The notes below the pieces were generated by a model. The model ran no database searches, was not told the DNA's origin, and worked only from the letters and a program-made list of their open reading frames with translations. DNA of 64,000 nucleotides, from contig NW_026946363.1 of assembly GCF_035222375.1 (NCBI RefSeq), positions 6,696,001 to 6,760,000 of the forward strand, given 5' to 3'. Position numbers and translations under genes: made by a program. The DNA is from Podospora pseudocomata (Eukaryota > Ascomycota > Sordariomycetes > Sordariales > Podosporaceae). Numbering within the stretch: position 1 is the stretch's first letter; each line of letters starts with the position of its first letter. Of this stretch, positions 42,810-54,679 are shown piece by piece.

Positions 42810-45800
42810 ATGGCTGGCAGTCTAAGGAAGAGGTTTGGATTGTTCAGATGGAAAAAAGAGAGTCGGGAGAAGTCGAAGGCACAGGACGGTCCAGAAATAC
42901 ATGGCAGCATCGCCTCAGCGAATTCATCAGAAGGTACGGATCAGCGGTGAACCCTCCTTCCCCTGCTGACAGGCTCTAGTTTCCGTTCTTCGCCCTGAGC
43001 AAGCCGCTTCATCGACCACAGTAACCCCTTCACTCCCGCAATCGACGATAAATGCCTCTCAAACACCCGCTCCAGCAGTACCGCCTACCCCATCAAGCAA
43101 AACATTGCCCGTTCTGAGCAACACCAGCGATAAGGCCGCAAAGGCACCTCAAACGGCAACAGATGGTCAAGCAGTAGAGATAGGAGAGAACTTGGTTGCG
43201 TATGTCTCTCTTTGGGATAGAGCCTACGATGCCCTCAAGGAAGAAGAACCCGATCGAGTCACTGAGTATGAGCAGCTTTTGTCTAGGGTGCTTATTAGAG
43301 GTATGCCATCAACCCGGCTTAAACTATTTCGCTCGCGTTAATTTAGGAGAATATAGTCCCATCTATATCCCAGCTAGCGTCGAACCAGACGGACGATGTT
43401 AAGATTGCGAATCAAGTCCCCCAGAACGATCCGATCGCACGCCGAAAGAAGCTGAAAGAGATAACGGAACTTGGTCTGAAGCATATGGAAGACAAGAAGG
43501 TTAGCACAACACTACTGGGACACGAGATTGTCCTCCAGGATGTCGTGGCAAAGGTCGCCGGAGCTGTGGAGTGGGTCGAGGGCCATGTCAAGGACGCCAT
43601 CAAGGACCTACCATACGCCTCCATCGTCATGGCAGGCGTGTCCCTCGTGCTCCCCCTCCTGAAGAACCCCGCCGCCGCTGAAGAAGCGAACCGGGATGGG
43701 TTTACCTACGTCACGTCACAGATGCGTTACTTCGCCGCAATGGAGTCGTTGTTGTTACCTCAAGACACGAAGCCCGACTTGAAGGACGACCTTACGGAGC
43801 GTCTTGTTGACTTATATAAACTCATCATTGACTTTCAAGTACAGAGCGTCATTCGGTTCTACCGCACTCAAACCAAGAACTTCTTCCGAGGAGCCATCAA
43901 CTACGACGGCTGGGATCAGAAGCTGCAGTACATCAAGGATACCGACGTGGCGCTAGTTTCGAGGTTTGAGACGACTATGTCTGCTAGCCGTCTTCAGGTG
44001 TTGAGGGATCTTGCTGGGAGAGCAGAGGAATCACGCATAGCCCTTAACAGCCTGCTTGCCAAGGTACAGGAACATATCGAAGTCTCTCGACAACAATTAG
44101 GCGTTCTTCAGAAGATCAGCCAGCATATAACGGATCCCCAGGACCATGCCTGTCTGCAAGGTCTCCGAATAACCGATCCGCATGACGATAAGAGCCGTAT
44201 CGAGCAAGCCAAAGGCGGCCTTCTGACAGGCTCGTACTGCTGGGTCCTCGACAACGACGATTTCAGACAATGGCGCAACAATCAAGACAGCCGGCTGCTA
44301 TGGATCAAGGGCGACCCCGGCAAGGGCAAGACGATGCTGCTCTGCGGAATTATCGACGAGTTGACAAAGTCGATCCCTAACACTACGACTGTCTCGTTCT
44401 TCTTCTGCCAGGCTACTGATGCGCGTATAAATAACGCCACGGCTGTCCTTCGCGGCCTGATATTCCTTCTTGTCAGCCACCAGCCATCGCTCATCTCGCA
44501 CGTACGGCAAAGGTACGATCAGGCGGGGAAGCAACTCTTCGAGGATGCAAATGCCTGGGAGGCGCTGTCGAAGATCTTCACCAACATTCTTGAGGATCCG
44601 CACCTGCAAAGCACCTACCTGGTCATTGACGCGCTCGACGAGTGTACCGGAGACTTGAGCCGACTCCTCAACTTTATCGCCAAGACGTCGTCGACATACT
44701 CGGATGTCAAGTGGATCGTATCCAGTCGCAACTGGCCGAATATCGAGAAGGGTCTTGACGATGCGACACAGAAAGTAAGACTATGTCTTGAGTTGAACGA
44801 AGAATCTGTGTCTGCGGCTGTTGCCAATTATATCCAGTCCAAAGTCGATTTGTTAGCGAAACAAAACCAGTACGATAACGACACGCGAGACGCTGTCCGG
44901 GCCTACTTGTCGTCGAACGCATACGGCACTTTCCTCTGGGTAGCCTTGGTCTGCCAGGAACTTGCCGGTATCTCGGGATGGGAAGCTGAAGAAATGCTGA
45001 CGGCGCTTCCGCCCGGACTAGATGCCCTCTACGAGCGGATGATGAGCCAGATCTGTAGTTCAAGAAACTCCCAGCTCTGCAAAAATATATTGGCCGTCGT
45101 CTCGGTTGTGCGTCGGCCAATTACGTTGGATGAACTGCCGTCTCTGGTGGATATGCCCCCTCGATGCTCTGGCAGTCGCGACGTTCTGGCAGAAATCGTA
45201 GGGCTTTGTGGCTCTTTTCTGACGCTCCGAGATCACACTATCGCGTTCGTTCATCAGTCTGCCAAGGACTTTTTGGTCCAAAAGGCATCTAGGGAAATCT
45301 TCCCTTCCGGGATACAACATGTACACCGCTCTATCTTCTCACGATCGCTACGAGTTTTGGCCAATATACTGCGTCGTGACATCTACGGCCTCAGCGCTCC
45401 TGGATTCCCCATCGACCAAGTTAAGCAGCCCAATCCAGATCCGCTAGCTGCAGCGCGGTATTCGTGTGTATATTGGATTGACCATCTGAGTGAATGCGAC
45501 GCCACCCGCGATGAGGTCGAGTCCATTGACAGGTTTCTGCGTCGGAGCTACCTTTACTGGCTTGAAGCTCTGAGTCTTCTCCGTATGATGTCGGGTGGAG
45601 TCATTGCTATAGGGCGGCTCGAGGGCCGGCTAGTAAGCACCGAACTATTAAATACTGGAAAACTAGACTAAAATTGTTACAGGAACGCGAGAATCGGGGG
45701 CAGTTAACAAGCTTTGTTCGCGATGCACACCGGTTTGCTCTAGCCTACAGATGGATAATAGAGCAAGCCCCTCTTCAAGCATATGCATCAGCCCTTGTAT

Positions 45801-46840
45801 TTGCACCAACTGGCAGCTTGGTAAAGAAAATCTTCAAGGAAGAAAAGCCTTGATGGCTTAGTACGGGACCAGTTGTAGAAATGCAATGGAATGCCTGCAC
45901 ACAGACGTTAGAGGGCCATGGCGACTTGGTCTGGTCGGTCGTGTTCTCGCCGGACGGCCAGCGCGTGGCATCGGGCTCGGGCGACAGGACCATCAAGATC
46001 TGGGATACGGCATCGGGAACCTGCACACAGACGTTAGAGGGCCATGGCAGCTCGGTCTTGTCGGTCGCGTTCTCGCCGGACGGCCAGCGCGTGGCATCGG
46101 GCTCGCGCGATAAGACCATCAAGATCTGGGATACGGCATCGGGATCCTGCACACAGACGTTAGAGGGCCATGGCAGCTGGGTCTTGTCGGTCGGGTTCTC
46201 GCCGGACGGCCAGCGCGTGGCATCGGGCTCGGGCGACAGGACCATCAAGATCTGGGATACGGCATCGGGATCCTGCACACAGACGTTGGAGGGCCATGGC
46301 GACTTCGTCTTGTCGGTCGCGTTCTCGCGGGACGGCCAGCGCGTGGCATCGGGCTCGGATGACAACACCATCAAGATCTGGGATACGGCATCGGGATCCT
46401 GCACACAGACGTTAGAGGGCCATGGCGACTTGGTCTGGTCGGTCGCGTTCTCGCCGGACGGCCAGCGCATGGCATCGGGCTCGGATGACAAGACCATCAA
46501 GATCTGGGATACGGCATCGGGATCCTGCACACAGACGATAAATGTTGGTTTAACTGCTACCCATCTATCGTTCGACCATGCCAACGCTTACATCAACACG
46601 AATATCGGGCGTATCCAAATAGCCACGGCTACCATGGAAAGTCCAAATTAGCTGAGTAGTCCGGTGTGTTATTCGTATGGTTTAGGACAAGACTACCGCT
46701 GGATTACTTGCAATAACAAGAACGTGTTATGGTTGCCACCAGAATACTATGCACGTGCTTTTGCCGTGCAAGGGCGCAAAATGGTTCTTGGCTGTTACTC
46801 AGGACGTGTTGTAATATTCTCATTCTCTCGAGATGTTTGA
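42810..46840 (+). pseudogene. NWD-type NLR (NACHT + WD40) gene with two in-frame stops
   Basis: Four exons can be read: 42810-42933, 42980-43300, 43357-45632 and 45683-46840 (introns 46, 56 and 50 nt; the last has GTAAGC, an ACTAA branch and TACAG). The N terminus is basic (MAGSLRKRFGLFRWKKESRE), followed by a helical NACHT_N domain (WDRAYDALKEEEPDRVTEYE; YVTSQMRYFAAMESLL). Walker A is GDPGKGKT at residues 467-474, Walker B is YLVIDALDEC at about 570-577, with WIVSSRNWPNIEKGL downstream. LVFAPTGSLVKKIFKEEKP follows, then TGA at 45851, five WD repeats, and TAG at 46649 before the family's C-terminal WITCNNKNVLWLPPEYY. Both stops could be C-to-T changes (CGA, CAG). As it stands the product is about 963 residues without repeats. 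The family acts in heterokaryon incompatibility and cytosolic non-self sensing. Confidence 0.8.
45896..46525 (+). repeat. Five tandem 126-bp WD40-repeat units
   Basis: Units start at 45896, 46022, 46148, 46274 and 46400 with an exact 126-nt period; a sixth begins at 46526 and diverges. Each encodes 42 residues of the form CTQTLEGHG..V.SV.FSPDG then QRVASGS.D.TIKIWDTASG. Nucleotide identity between units is very high. Differences concentrate at unit positions 10, 11, 13, 16, 29 and 31. Confidence 0.95.
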
Positions 46841-48693
46841 CATTTTAATCTTCGGCTTCTTTCTCTCTTTTATTTTTTTTTCTCGTTTACCACCAAAGGG
46901 GTGTGGGGGACTGAGTATATTTATAGAACAAATAATTCTTGCATTTTCAATCCTGCAAAGACGATGCATATATCCCCGTTTAGGTGGCAATATCATGGTG
47001 TGCAGCTTCTTCCAAAACGACAGATGAGTCGATGACGTAAAATAAGCTTGTGGTAATGGCAATTGGCCCTAGCAGTGGTTCGAAGGAGGCGTAGCGTTAC
47101 CACGCGCTCCGGCTAGCTTGCCACAGAGATTTGGAACTGGTGGATTAGTGTTAAACCGAGGTCGCTCTTTGATTGAGGTGTTCAACTGCCGTAGGGATAT
47201 AATTGGTCCGTACAAAATCTTGCTGGTGTTCCTCTGGTGGCGTTTTTGGGTGTGGGCTCTTCGTTGTTGCGCAGTAAGTGTCGCCGTCTTTGTCAAACGC
47301 AAAAGGAGTCGATGAAGTCTGGAGAGACAAAGGTTCGAACTAGAGAGAGAGCCATAATCCAGTGATTTGTGAAGTTTTGCCACTTGTTGATAAATGCGTT
47401 TATGTTAGAAACACGGAACCGACGACATGATAAAGGCTTATAGCTCTCCATGCAAAGTCAACCACCGTTTGGTTTGGCTTGGTAGCATGAATCACTTTGT
47501 CATATAATAGTGGAATCTGCATCCTCAGGAATCTAGAATCTGGGATCTGGGATCTGTAGCTGGGCTCGAGGGAGTAAACAACCTTATATTTGTCCAATAC
47601 GCGGTGAGGCTAGGCTGAGGGGTTCCGCTGTGCCGCAGGGATCAATAAACCCAGCCGAATCTTCAACAAAGGCGTGACTTAAGGCAGCATAGCACGATCA
47701 TGAAAACGGGCTGGCAAAGTTAGTATTTATCTAGTCAAAAGAGTAGAATTGGGCAGTTGACTATCATGCATTTTGGGAATGCATTCTCCATGTATGCCTC
47801 ATTGGCACTAGAATCCCGAAATTTATTTTTGCCGCCCCATTTTTATTTTCAAGTTTTATTTTCCGTTGGCGCTTATGCGCCTGAGGCCATTGGAAGATAG
47901 GGGGGAGTGAATGTAAAAAGGGAAAGAGAAATCTTCCTCAATTTTTGGCAGTATGTCTTCCAGAATCAGCATTGGATTTCCCTCGAACTGATAGTCTGGG
48001 TGTATTTGTCCGAAAAGGTAAAATGTGCATTGACACGATGAAATAACACCTTTTCGAATCGGCGCAGGTTATTCCACATGCCAAAGCAGGTAATCTCGCG
48101 ACACCACACCTGCGAGGCTAGAAAGCGGAAAATCTTCAGAACGAGCACAACGCTCTAGTAGTCTGTGGTGCGAGTCTTCTGTAGAGCCAGTCATCATTCG
48201 TCAACACCCATAAAGTTCCTAAACGAAAAAGAAAGTTACGAACCACCAGAGGACCCGATGCAAGGCAGAATTTGACAGCTACCCAAGAGAGGTTATGGGT
48301 ATACCAAAAGATATTGATACACAGCTACGCGCTGGACATGTTACATGAGAACTTCAGGTTCTAGGGTGAGTACCTCTTTATCTAGTCTTGCCGGTTCACA
48401 TTCAGGTAAGGTAGGCTTGCACTGTCCCGTGTCCTGTTCCGTATCTACAAGAGCTTCAGAATAGATCGAGATCTCACTGGTGCCTTACTATATCTTCCCA
48501 AGCTATTATTGTGGTAGATTTTAGTCTGTCAAGAGTCTGGTTAGTTGGCGACACATATCATCAGCTCTCATGATAGCATAGCCGTCAATACATGTTGAAT
48601 GGCGATACGACATGGTATAATTTGAGTGAATATTCAATACATGTGTACGTATTTAATACCGACTAAGGTACGTAGCAAGAAGAAAAGACATTA
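46841..48693. other. AT-rich intergenic
   Basis: About 1.85 kb with poly-T/pyrimidine runs (46850-46885) and no supported gene. Frames of 60-104 residues at 47069-47597 and 47966-48148 have no family features. Confidence 0.45.
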
Positions 48694-50277
48694 TTACTCC
48701 GGAACCTCAACAATATGGTCTGCTTCCACTCTCCTACGTTCACGTCTTAGTGCTCTCCTCTCCGCTAAGCTCACTGAGCTGCCTTCGTTGGAAGTGTTCC
48801 TTCTATCTCCTTCCTCCGTACCTCTGAGAGAATCGTGTTCCAAGAGACTTATCGTGCTCGCGCTCTTTGGTAACGACCACCTTGACGAGGAAGGTCTTAG
48901 GGTCCTGTGCAGAAGCGATATGCTCGGTGTTCTAGGAAGAGCGGTAGTGTTCGGCGATAAGACAGTTAAAGCTTCATCCTCGTCAACATGCTTTGCCTTT
49001 TGCTTCCTCTCGTTGTCACCTTTACTCGCACCGGCAAGCTTTGATCGGTCGTCTTGTTCGGATTCTCGATTTGGCTTATTGCTCAAGTCATCCCCAACAG
49101 ATAATTTCTGCTGCAATGGCAAGGTGTTAGGGGCTGATACGTTTCTGATTGAGGTTCCGGCAAGATCCCGAGTTCGGGGACGGCTTTCAAAATTGAGTGA
49201 AAGATTTTTGGATGTTATTGTCTCGCCGTTGACTTCCACAACGACCTTTAATGATGCCCCGTCAACGCTGGTGAGGCACGAGTAGCAAAAGTAGCGATAT
49301 CTCTGGCCATGAGAATTTGTGCTGAAGGGAAGATCGTCAAATGGAATTGGAGAGCAGAAGTCAATCGTGCACAGATTCTTGACCTCTGGTTCGATTCTAG
49401 TAGGGGGGTTGACTGTGTCGCAGCTGACCAGTTGTTCTGAAATGCGTGGGTACTCGTGCGGATCATTAATTGCGTAGTATCGATAGTAAAGTTGCTTGCG
49501 AGGGGACGTCTCGGTTGTATTTTCACCCTGCATAGTCGTTAGACGCATGAAGACATCGGCGTGGGTGATGTGATTTGGGTTGACCTTTGTAACAAACCAT
49601 CTGATTTGAGCATAAGCAATTGTTTCGAGAGTGATGGGGTCCACCATTTGGTCTCTCTCATCATGTACACCTTGCTGAAAGCGGGTATCGTATATGTGGC
49701 CATAGTTGCTACGTGATATTCGGGACGTAATTTTGATTTCAGCATCTTGGGTGCCCCGTATGACTGCGCCTCGGCATATGGCGGTCCATCTGTGAATATG
49801 AATTAATTAGCTTCCGCTCAATGAGGCTCACGTTAGGGACTCTCACGGTCCTGGCTCAGATGGCTGCATCACTGGGCAGTCATCACCTAACCAACTACTC
49901 AGCCTTTCCCAGAGGTATCAAGATTTCCCAAACCCTCCGACCAAGATGACAAACTATCAGATTGTCTGTTAGCCCTACATTTGGCAGCTCTGGGTTTCCA
50001 TACATACATTCGGACCTGACCCTGTTTTCTTTTCAAGTGTCTCAATTTGTTAGTCAACAAGATCCAATATCTTGGAGACAACATGATCAAATATTTCCGC
50101 GATAGTAGACCTAAAAGATTAGAAGATATCCCTGAATTCACATGCCCGAGGTACGGCAGGGGCACTTACGATGACAATGTGATGTCCGCCTGTCCAGTTA
50201 GTTGAACCACTCGAGCAGGAAGGCGCACCTTCCAGAGCTTTTCAGGACCCTGCTTCAATGTAAATTGTTGCTTGATA

Positions 50278-50329
50278 ACGTATATTATAAGCGAGTCGTA
50301 CATATAAGCGAGTCGTACAGTCTCCACCA
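50278..50329. repeat. Left terminal inverted repeat of Fot1/pogo element
   Basis: 52 bp, identical to the reverse complement of 51361-51412. It contains a direct repeat of TATAAGCGAGTCGTAC (50287-50302 and 50304-50319), a candidate transposase-binding pair. Confidence 0.9.
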
Positions 50330-51360
50330 CGACGCGTCCTCCTTACACCTAACATCAATTTTTTCCACAACCCAATATGCCTCCTACTTCAAAGGAAGCC
50401 AGGATACTCTTAGCCCTTGAGGCTCTTCGAATCAATGAAAAATTAAGCCTCCGAGCTGCAGCTAAGCTCTACAACGTACCAGCTATGACTCTCTCTAACC
50501 GACGCGCCGGCCGGCCTGCACGACGCGATATAACACCCAATTCGAAAAGCTGACTCAATCGGAAGAGGAAGCTATTGTCCTATATATTATTGAGCTATGT
50601 ACGCGAGCTTTTCCACCAAGATTGCGTAGTGTAGAAGATATGGCCAACAAACTGCTACGCGTACGCGACGCGCCCCTGTTGGCAAGCTCTGGGCACATAA
50701 CTTCGTCAAACGCCAGCCACAGCTCCGTACGCGTTTTAAGCGTAGATACGACTACCAGAGGGCTAAGTGGGAGGATCCAAAGGTCATTGCCGAGTGGTTT
50801 GCGCTCGTACGGAACACTAAGGCTAAGTACGGTATTGTAGATGACGATATCTACAACTTCGACGAGACTGGGTTTATGATGGGTATTATCTTCGCGGGCA
50901 TGGTAGTTACGACCTCGGACGGCCTTAGTAAGGCGAAACTAGCCCAGCCTGGTAACCGCGAATGGGCAACGGTAATCCAGGGAGTTAATGCCCCTCGGTT
51001 GGGCCATTCCTCCTTTTATCATCTTGGCCGCGCAGTACCACCTTGCCAACGAGGCACTAAGCAAGCGCAGGAGCCAAAAAACACGTGTGCGGCTTGGAGG
51101 ATCACTTACTGTGCAGGATGCACACGATCTACTAGACCAGAAGGCCGTGGGTGGGGAGGCAGTGGAAGAAACGCAGCCGGATGGTAGTGGTGTAGGGGGT
51201 GCTCGTACAAAGGTTCAATGCTGTGTTGTATGCGGCAAGCCTGGCCATAATGCACGTACTTGCCAGGAGGCTGTAGAATCGTCTGATTCGGCTGTTTCTG
51301 ATGTAATTATAGTTGGTTTATAGTGCTGTTATGTTGCAATTGAGGATAATTGTTGTAGGG

Positions 51361-51412
51361 TGGTGGAGACTGTACGACTCGCTTATATGTACGACTCGCT
51401 TATAATATACGT
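51361..51412. repeat. Right terminal inverted repeat of Fot1/pogo element
   Basis: 52 bp, perfect partner of the left repeat, ending at the TA target duplication (51413-51414). Confidence 0.9.
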
Positions 51413-52587
51413 TACCATGTTCCCATGACTGATTCATCATCTCTGCAATTTCTTGTGGGGGGACCTGGCGCCAAACATCTGTAGCAACGTGATCTCGAAC
51501 AAGTGTCTCGAACTCCTGGTCCAGAAAGATCGCTCCACAAAGGGCCCCAGTACCTTCCACGGCTTCCCTAGCAGCAAATCTGTTGGTATCCACAACCTGA
51601 TAACTGATCAAGTCCTAAGATCATTCAGTTTACAATCAGTTTCTAATGATCAGGCCCCCAGGCGTTTTCTTTTAAAAAGAAAAGGAAGAGGGAAACTTAC
51701 GACCGTGCCTCCCCCAGCGTCGACAACAGTTATGGATGTCCCGACCTTGTAGCCCCAGTTGTCAGCTAATTATCGACCAGATAGTGACGGCATTGCATCC
51801 TACTTTGATGTCTGATCTGCCTTTCATGCTGGTGAAAGTGGCAATTGCTGCAGCTTCAGGCTCAGAAACGAAGTCCAGTTCGGTTTCGCCACATTCACGA
51901 GGATCAAGTAAGCCTGCCATATTCGCTGCTTCGCGCATTCTCTCTCTCATGTAGGACTTCCAAATCGCGGGGACAGTGATGATAATTCGGAATGGCGTAG
52001 ACTTGACGAAGCTGGGTGTCATCGCCTTTTCTACGTCGGCCATAACATGACTCCAGAGGTTTCGCAAGTAATCCGCAATGACATCGATTGGTTTCTTTCC
52101 CATCTCCAACAACCGCTGTCTGGCACTGATAAGCTGGGGGGCGTCCTTGAGGTGCTCTTGAAGGTCCGCATCGTCGAGAAGCAATAGTTTGAACCACCGA
52201 ACAGATTCATCCAAGGTGAGAATATTATATCCCCAAGATGTGACCTGTTTGGTGGAAGAGTATGATATCGCTGTTGGTGTCTTCTCCCGTTCCGTGTTCA
52301 TATATTGGACGCTATCCCAATTCTTGACGAGATGGATATGCTCTGGCCGAACCTTTCCCTGACGCGCTGACCATGCAACACCAGTGTAGCTAAGGCGGCC
52401 AAGTTAGAATACTAGGCACAACAGAAGGCAAACCCGCGATTTTGCACTGGATCTGGTTACATGATACATACGTGGTTCCGAAATCAATTCCAAACACGAA
52501 CGGCGCCGCACGCATTCCGACGCTGCTAGACTTCGAAAGTAATGATAGTTGGCTCCCCAGCTGCGAGCCTGTGAGAGATCCCTCCAT

Positions 52588-53276
52588 ATTCAAGTTACCA
52601 GTCGGTCTGGGTACCTCCGTTGGCAAAGGAAGCAACAACTGTATGTGAAGTTGATTTGGGTTCCAAGGTGTGGGAAAGACGGAGGAGAGGAGATACCTAG
52701 ATGTTGAGACTGAGGGATGTCCTGGTCGTGCATGTGGTCAAGAACCAGGCCTCTGGGCGGGCGCGACAGACTCCTCTGGCCACAACCAGTCAGTCATCTC
52801 ACCGAACACCGACTCTTGCAAATAGGGCTAACCATGGTATTTCCAGGCGCTGACGCAGTCCAATCGTTCAATGCACTGCCCGCAAAAACAAACAACTTGG
52901 TCGCCTTCAGGGCCGACGCCACATGCAGGAATACGTGTTTTCTTTCCCAGTAATCACCCACACACAGCAATTGGCGGCGCCATCATTGTCAATAGCTCAA
53001 AATTAAGCCTGCCACCCACCCCTCACCATTGTACCGCTACTTCGATCTGGAGATGCCGTAATGACTGCACACCTCACGCGATGGAAAGTCCCCCGCATTG
53101 GGCGGTCTGGCCCAGGCAGGCAGTCCACGAGGTTTATCATGAGGAATTCCACATTTCAGGACAAATCAAGGGACACCAGGCCCCGTCATCACGATATCCT
53201 TTTTGCTCTCGTTTTCTCCAAACCTCCTGCCACCTTAGCCGACGACCTTTGTCACCGTGACATATCTACCAGAAAG
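52588..53276. other. Intergenic (divergent promoters, Hsp70-like / GTPase)
   Basis: 689 nt between head-to-head genes. Rightward frames at 52871-53260 lack family features. It is taken as a shared regulatory region. Confidence 0.4.
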
Positions 53277-54412
53277 ATGGGCGAGCCTGAACAAAGCATG
53301 ATTTTCATCATGGGCCTCTCGGGTTCCGGCAAGTCAAGATTTGTAAACCTCTTGCGACAGAATTCGGTGCGCGAGGGAGCAGGTCTGCAATCAGGTACAA
53401 CACAACACCATTTCCGAGACACTGTCACAGGAGCTTATAGTAACGTCTTCCAGAAACCCAGGAATGTCAAATCGTGCAGCTGCGACTGAAGGACAAGCTA
53501 GTGTCGGTTGTCGACACTCCAGGATTTGGCGACTCCCGAAAGACCGACGCCGAAATACTGTCAACCATATCCGACTTTCTCATTCTTCAGCATGCAGCTG
53601 GTTTCCGACTGAGCGGTATCATCTGGCTGCATCCAATTGAACAACAGAGAATGCGCAGACCAGACCTCCAGGCCCTTACCATGTTCCATGATCTCTGCGG
53701 CAAGGATGCTCTCTCAGCCGTTACCCTACTCACCACTAGATGGGATCATGTTAAAGATGAGAGGACTGGTGCCATGCGCGAGCGGGAGTTGCGGAGGAGT
53801 TTCTGGAAGGATATGATCGACCACGGTGCCAACGCGCAACGCTTCAATGGCTCCTCAGAGATGGCGAAGTCAATCGTGCGGCGCTTGCTACGCAATAAAC
53901 CGGTGATATTGCAAATCCAAAAGGATAGCATGGAGTCAGGCAAGAGGCTACGTGATACCGCTGCAGGGGCTAGAATTATGGAAGATCTTGAGGTTGATCT
54001 GAAGAGACAGGAGGAGAAGGTAAAGAAGGCCGAGCGGGAACTCAAAGCCGGGGCACAATCTGGCGATCAGGCGACCGAACAAGCCTTACGAACACGGTAC
54101 GAAGCAGAAGCGAGGGAAAGGGAGCGGCTCATCTCGAGCTGTCAACGAATGAATGCAAATCTGGGCCAAGAGATAATGGAAAAGTGGGACAGGATTCAAG
54201 AAGATTTACCACAGGCCGGAGCCGGGTCTGACTCGGACTCATGTCTCGAACATGAGAAGCAAGTACCTAACAAGGGTACAGCTCCGAAAATCGAAAACAC
54301 TCGAAGGAACAGGTGGAAAGGGCGGGTTTCTGCCTTTGCGAATGTTCTTGGCTTGACCCTGACTGCGGTGGTCCACATTGTTCTTCCATTGGCTGGTATT
54401 GCCGTCGGCTGA
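53277..54412 (+). CDS. AIG1/septin-like P-loop GTPase with C-terminal membrane segment
   Basis: Exons 53277-53394 and 53454-54412 give 358 residues. The 59-nt intron uses acceptor TTCCAG at 53453; the next AG would shift the frame. G1 is IFIMGLSGSGKSRFVNLL, a Thr-rich switch region with GTTQ-like residues is lost to the intron, G3 is SVVDTPGFGDSRKT, and VTLLTTRWDHV stands in the place of G4 without the canonical N/TKxD. A long charged coiled coil follows (EVDLKRQEEKVKKAERELKA and on), then a hydrophobic C terminus (VSAFANVLGLTLTAVVHIVL) likely to be a membrane anchor. This architecture resembles fungal AIG1/IAN-like GTPases, whose animal and plant relatives act in immunity. The fungal role is unknown. 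It is divergent from the Hsp70-like gene. Confidence 0.75.
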
Positions 54413-54679
54413 GAGAGCTTCGGAGGAAAGTACTGGTACAAACTAGATGTAGGGGTGCGGGCCTTTTTGGCGCCAGCACTAAAAAGCCTATGCACAGCTG
54501 AGGCAGTGTTAAAGCCAAGTCACACCACCGCTTGCAGTATGAATTCCTTGTCCACCTCATGTGAGACAACCCCGAGTCTGACAAGGCTCCAATGCGCAAT
54601 ATCAGCCATCTTCTCCTCCCATGATTGAGGGACAGCTTGCTCTGTATATTCTCTGTCCGCTTACACATAAGCGAGCACC

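Larger units (their letters stand above)
50278..51412 (+). mobile_element. Fot1/pogo (Tc1-mariner superfamily) DNA transposon, internally deleted
   Basis: 1,135 bp bounded by perfect 52-bp terminal inverted repeats (50278-50329 and 51361-51412) and flanked by the TA duplication (50276-50277, 51413-51414). The rightward transposase remnant starts at 50377 (MPPTSKEARILLALEALRIN), with a psq-type helix-turn-helix (LSLRAAAKLYNVP) and the Tc5-type RRAGRPARRD. After frameshifts near 50548 and 50690 come AEWFALVRNTKAKYGIVDDD and IYNFDETGFMMGI, the first DDE Asp region. Sequence then jumps from QYHLA straight to the C-terminal KRRSQKTRVRLGGSLTVQDA and a CCHC-type knuckle (CCVVCGKPGHNARTC). The catalytic second and third acidic residues are therefore missing. 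It is non-autonomous. Confidence 0.9.
48694..52587 (-). pseudogene. Hsp70-like (actin-fold ATPase) gene interrupted by a transposon
   Basis: The N terminus from the ATG at 52587 is MEGSLTGSQLGSQLSLLSKS, then the phosphate-1 motif FVFGIDFGTTYTGVAWSARQ across an intron (donor at 52471). IITVPAIWKSYMRERMREAA and ELDFVSEPEAAAIA follow, and the phosphate-2 motif VVDAGGGTV at about 51710-51740. Then come DTNRFAAREAVEGTGALCG and MMNQSWEHG. The frame is broken at HG|IKQQ by the element at 50278-51412 and resumes with FTLKQGPEKLWKVRLPARVV. The adenosine motif reads VILVGGFGKS then TGA (CGA in the likely ancestor) then YLWERL. The C-terminal domain (RGAVIRGTQDAEIKITSRIS; IRWFVTKVNPNHI) ends in a Ser/Arg-rich tail. 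This is a fungal Hsp70-like family distinct from canonical chaperones. There are two independent lesions: insertion and nonsense. Confidence 0.8.

Noticed and set aside
45851-45853. TGA in the NLR read as selenocysteine or programmed read-through
   Set aside because: Filamentous fungi of this group lack selenoproteins and no read-through context is evident; a nonsense mutation is simpler.
45896-46525. Regular repeat array considered as a CRISPR-like or satellite array
   Set aside because: The 126-bp units are in frame and encode WD40 blades; there are no spacers.
48626-49285. 219-residue rightward frame
   Set aside because: Antisense to the Hsp70-like 3' region, which shows clear family similarity on the minus strand.
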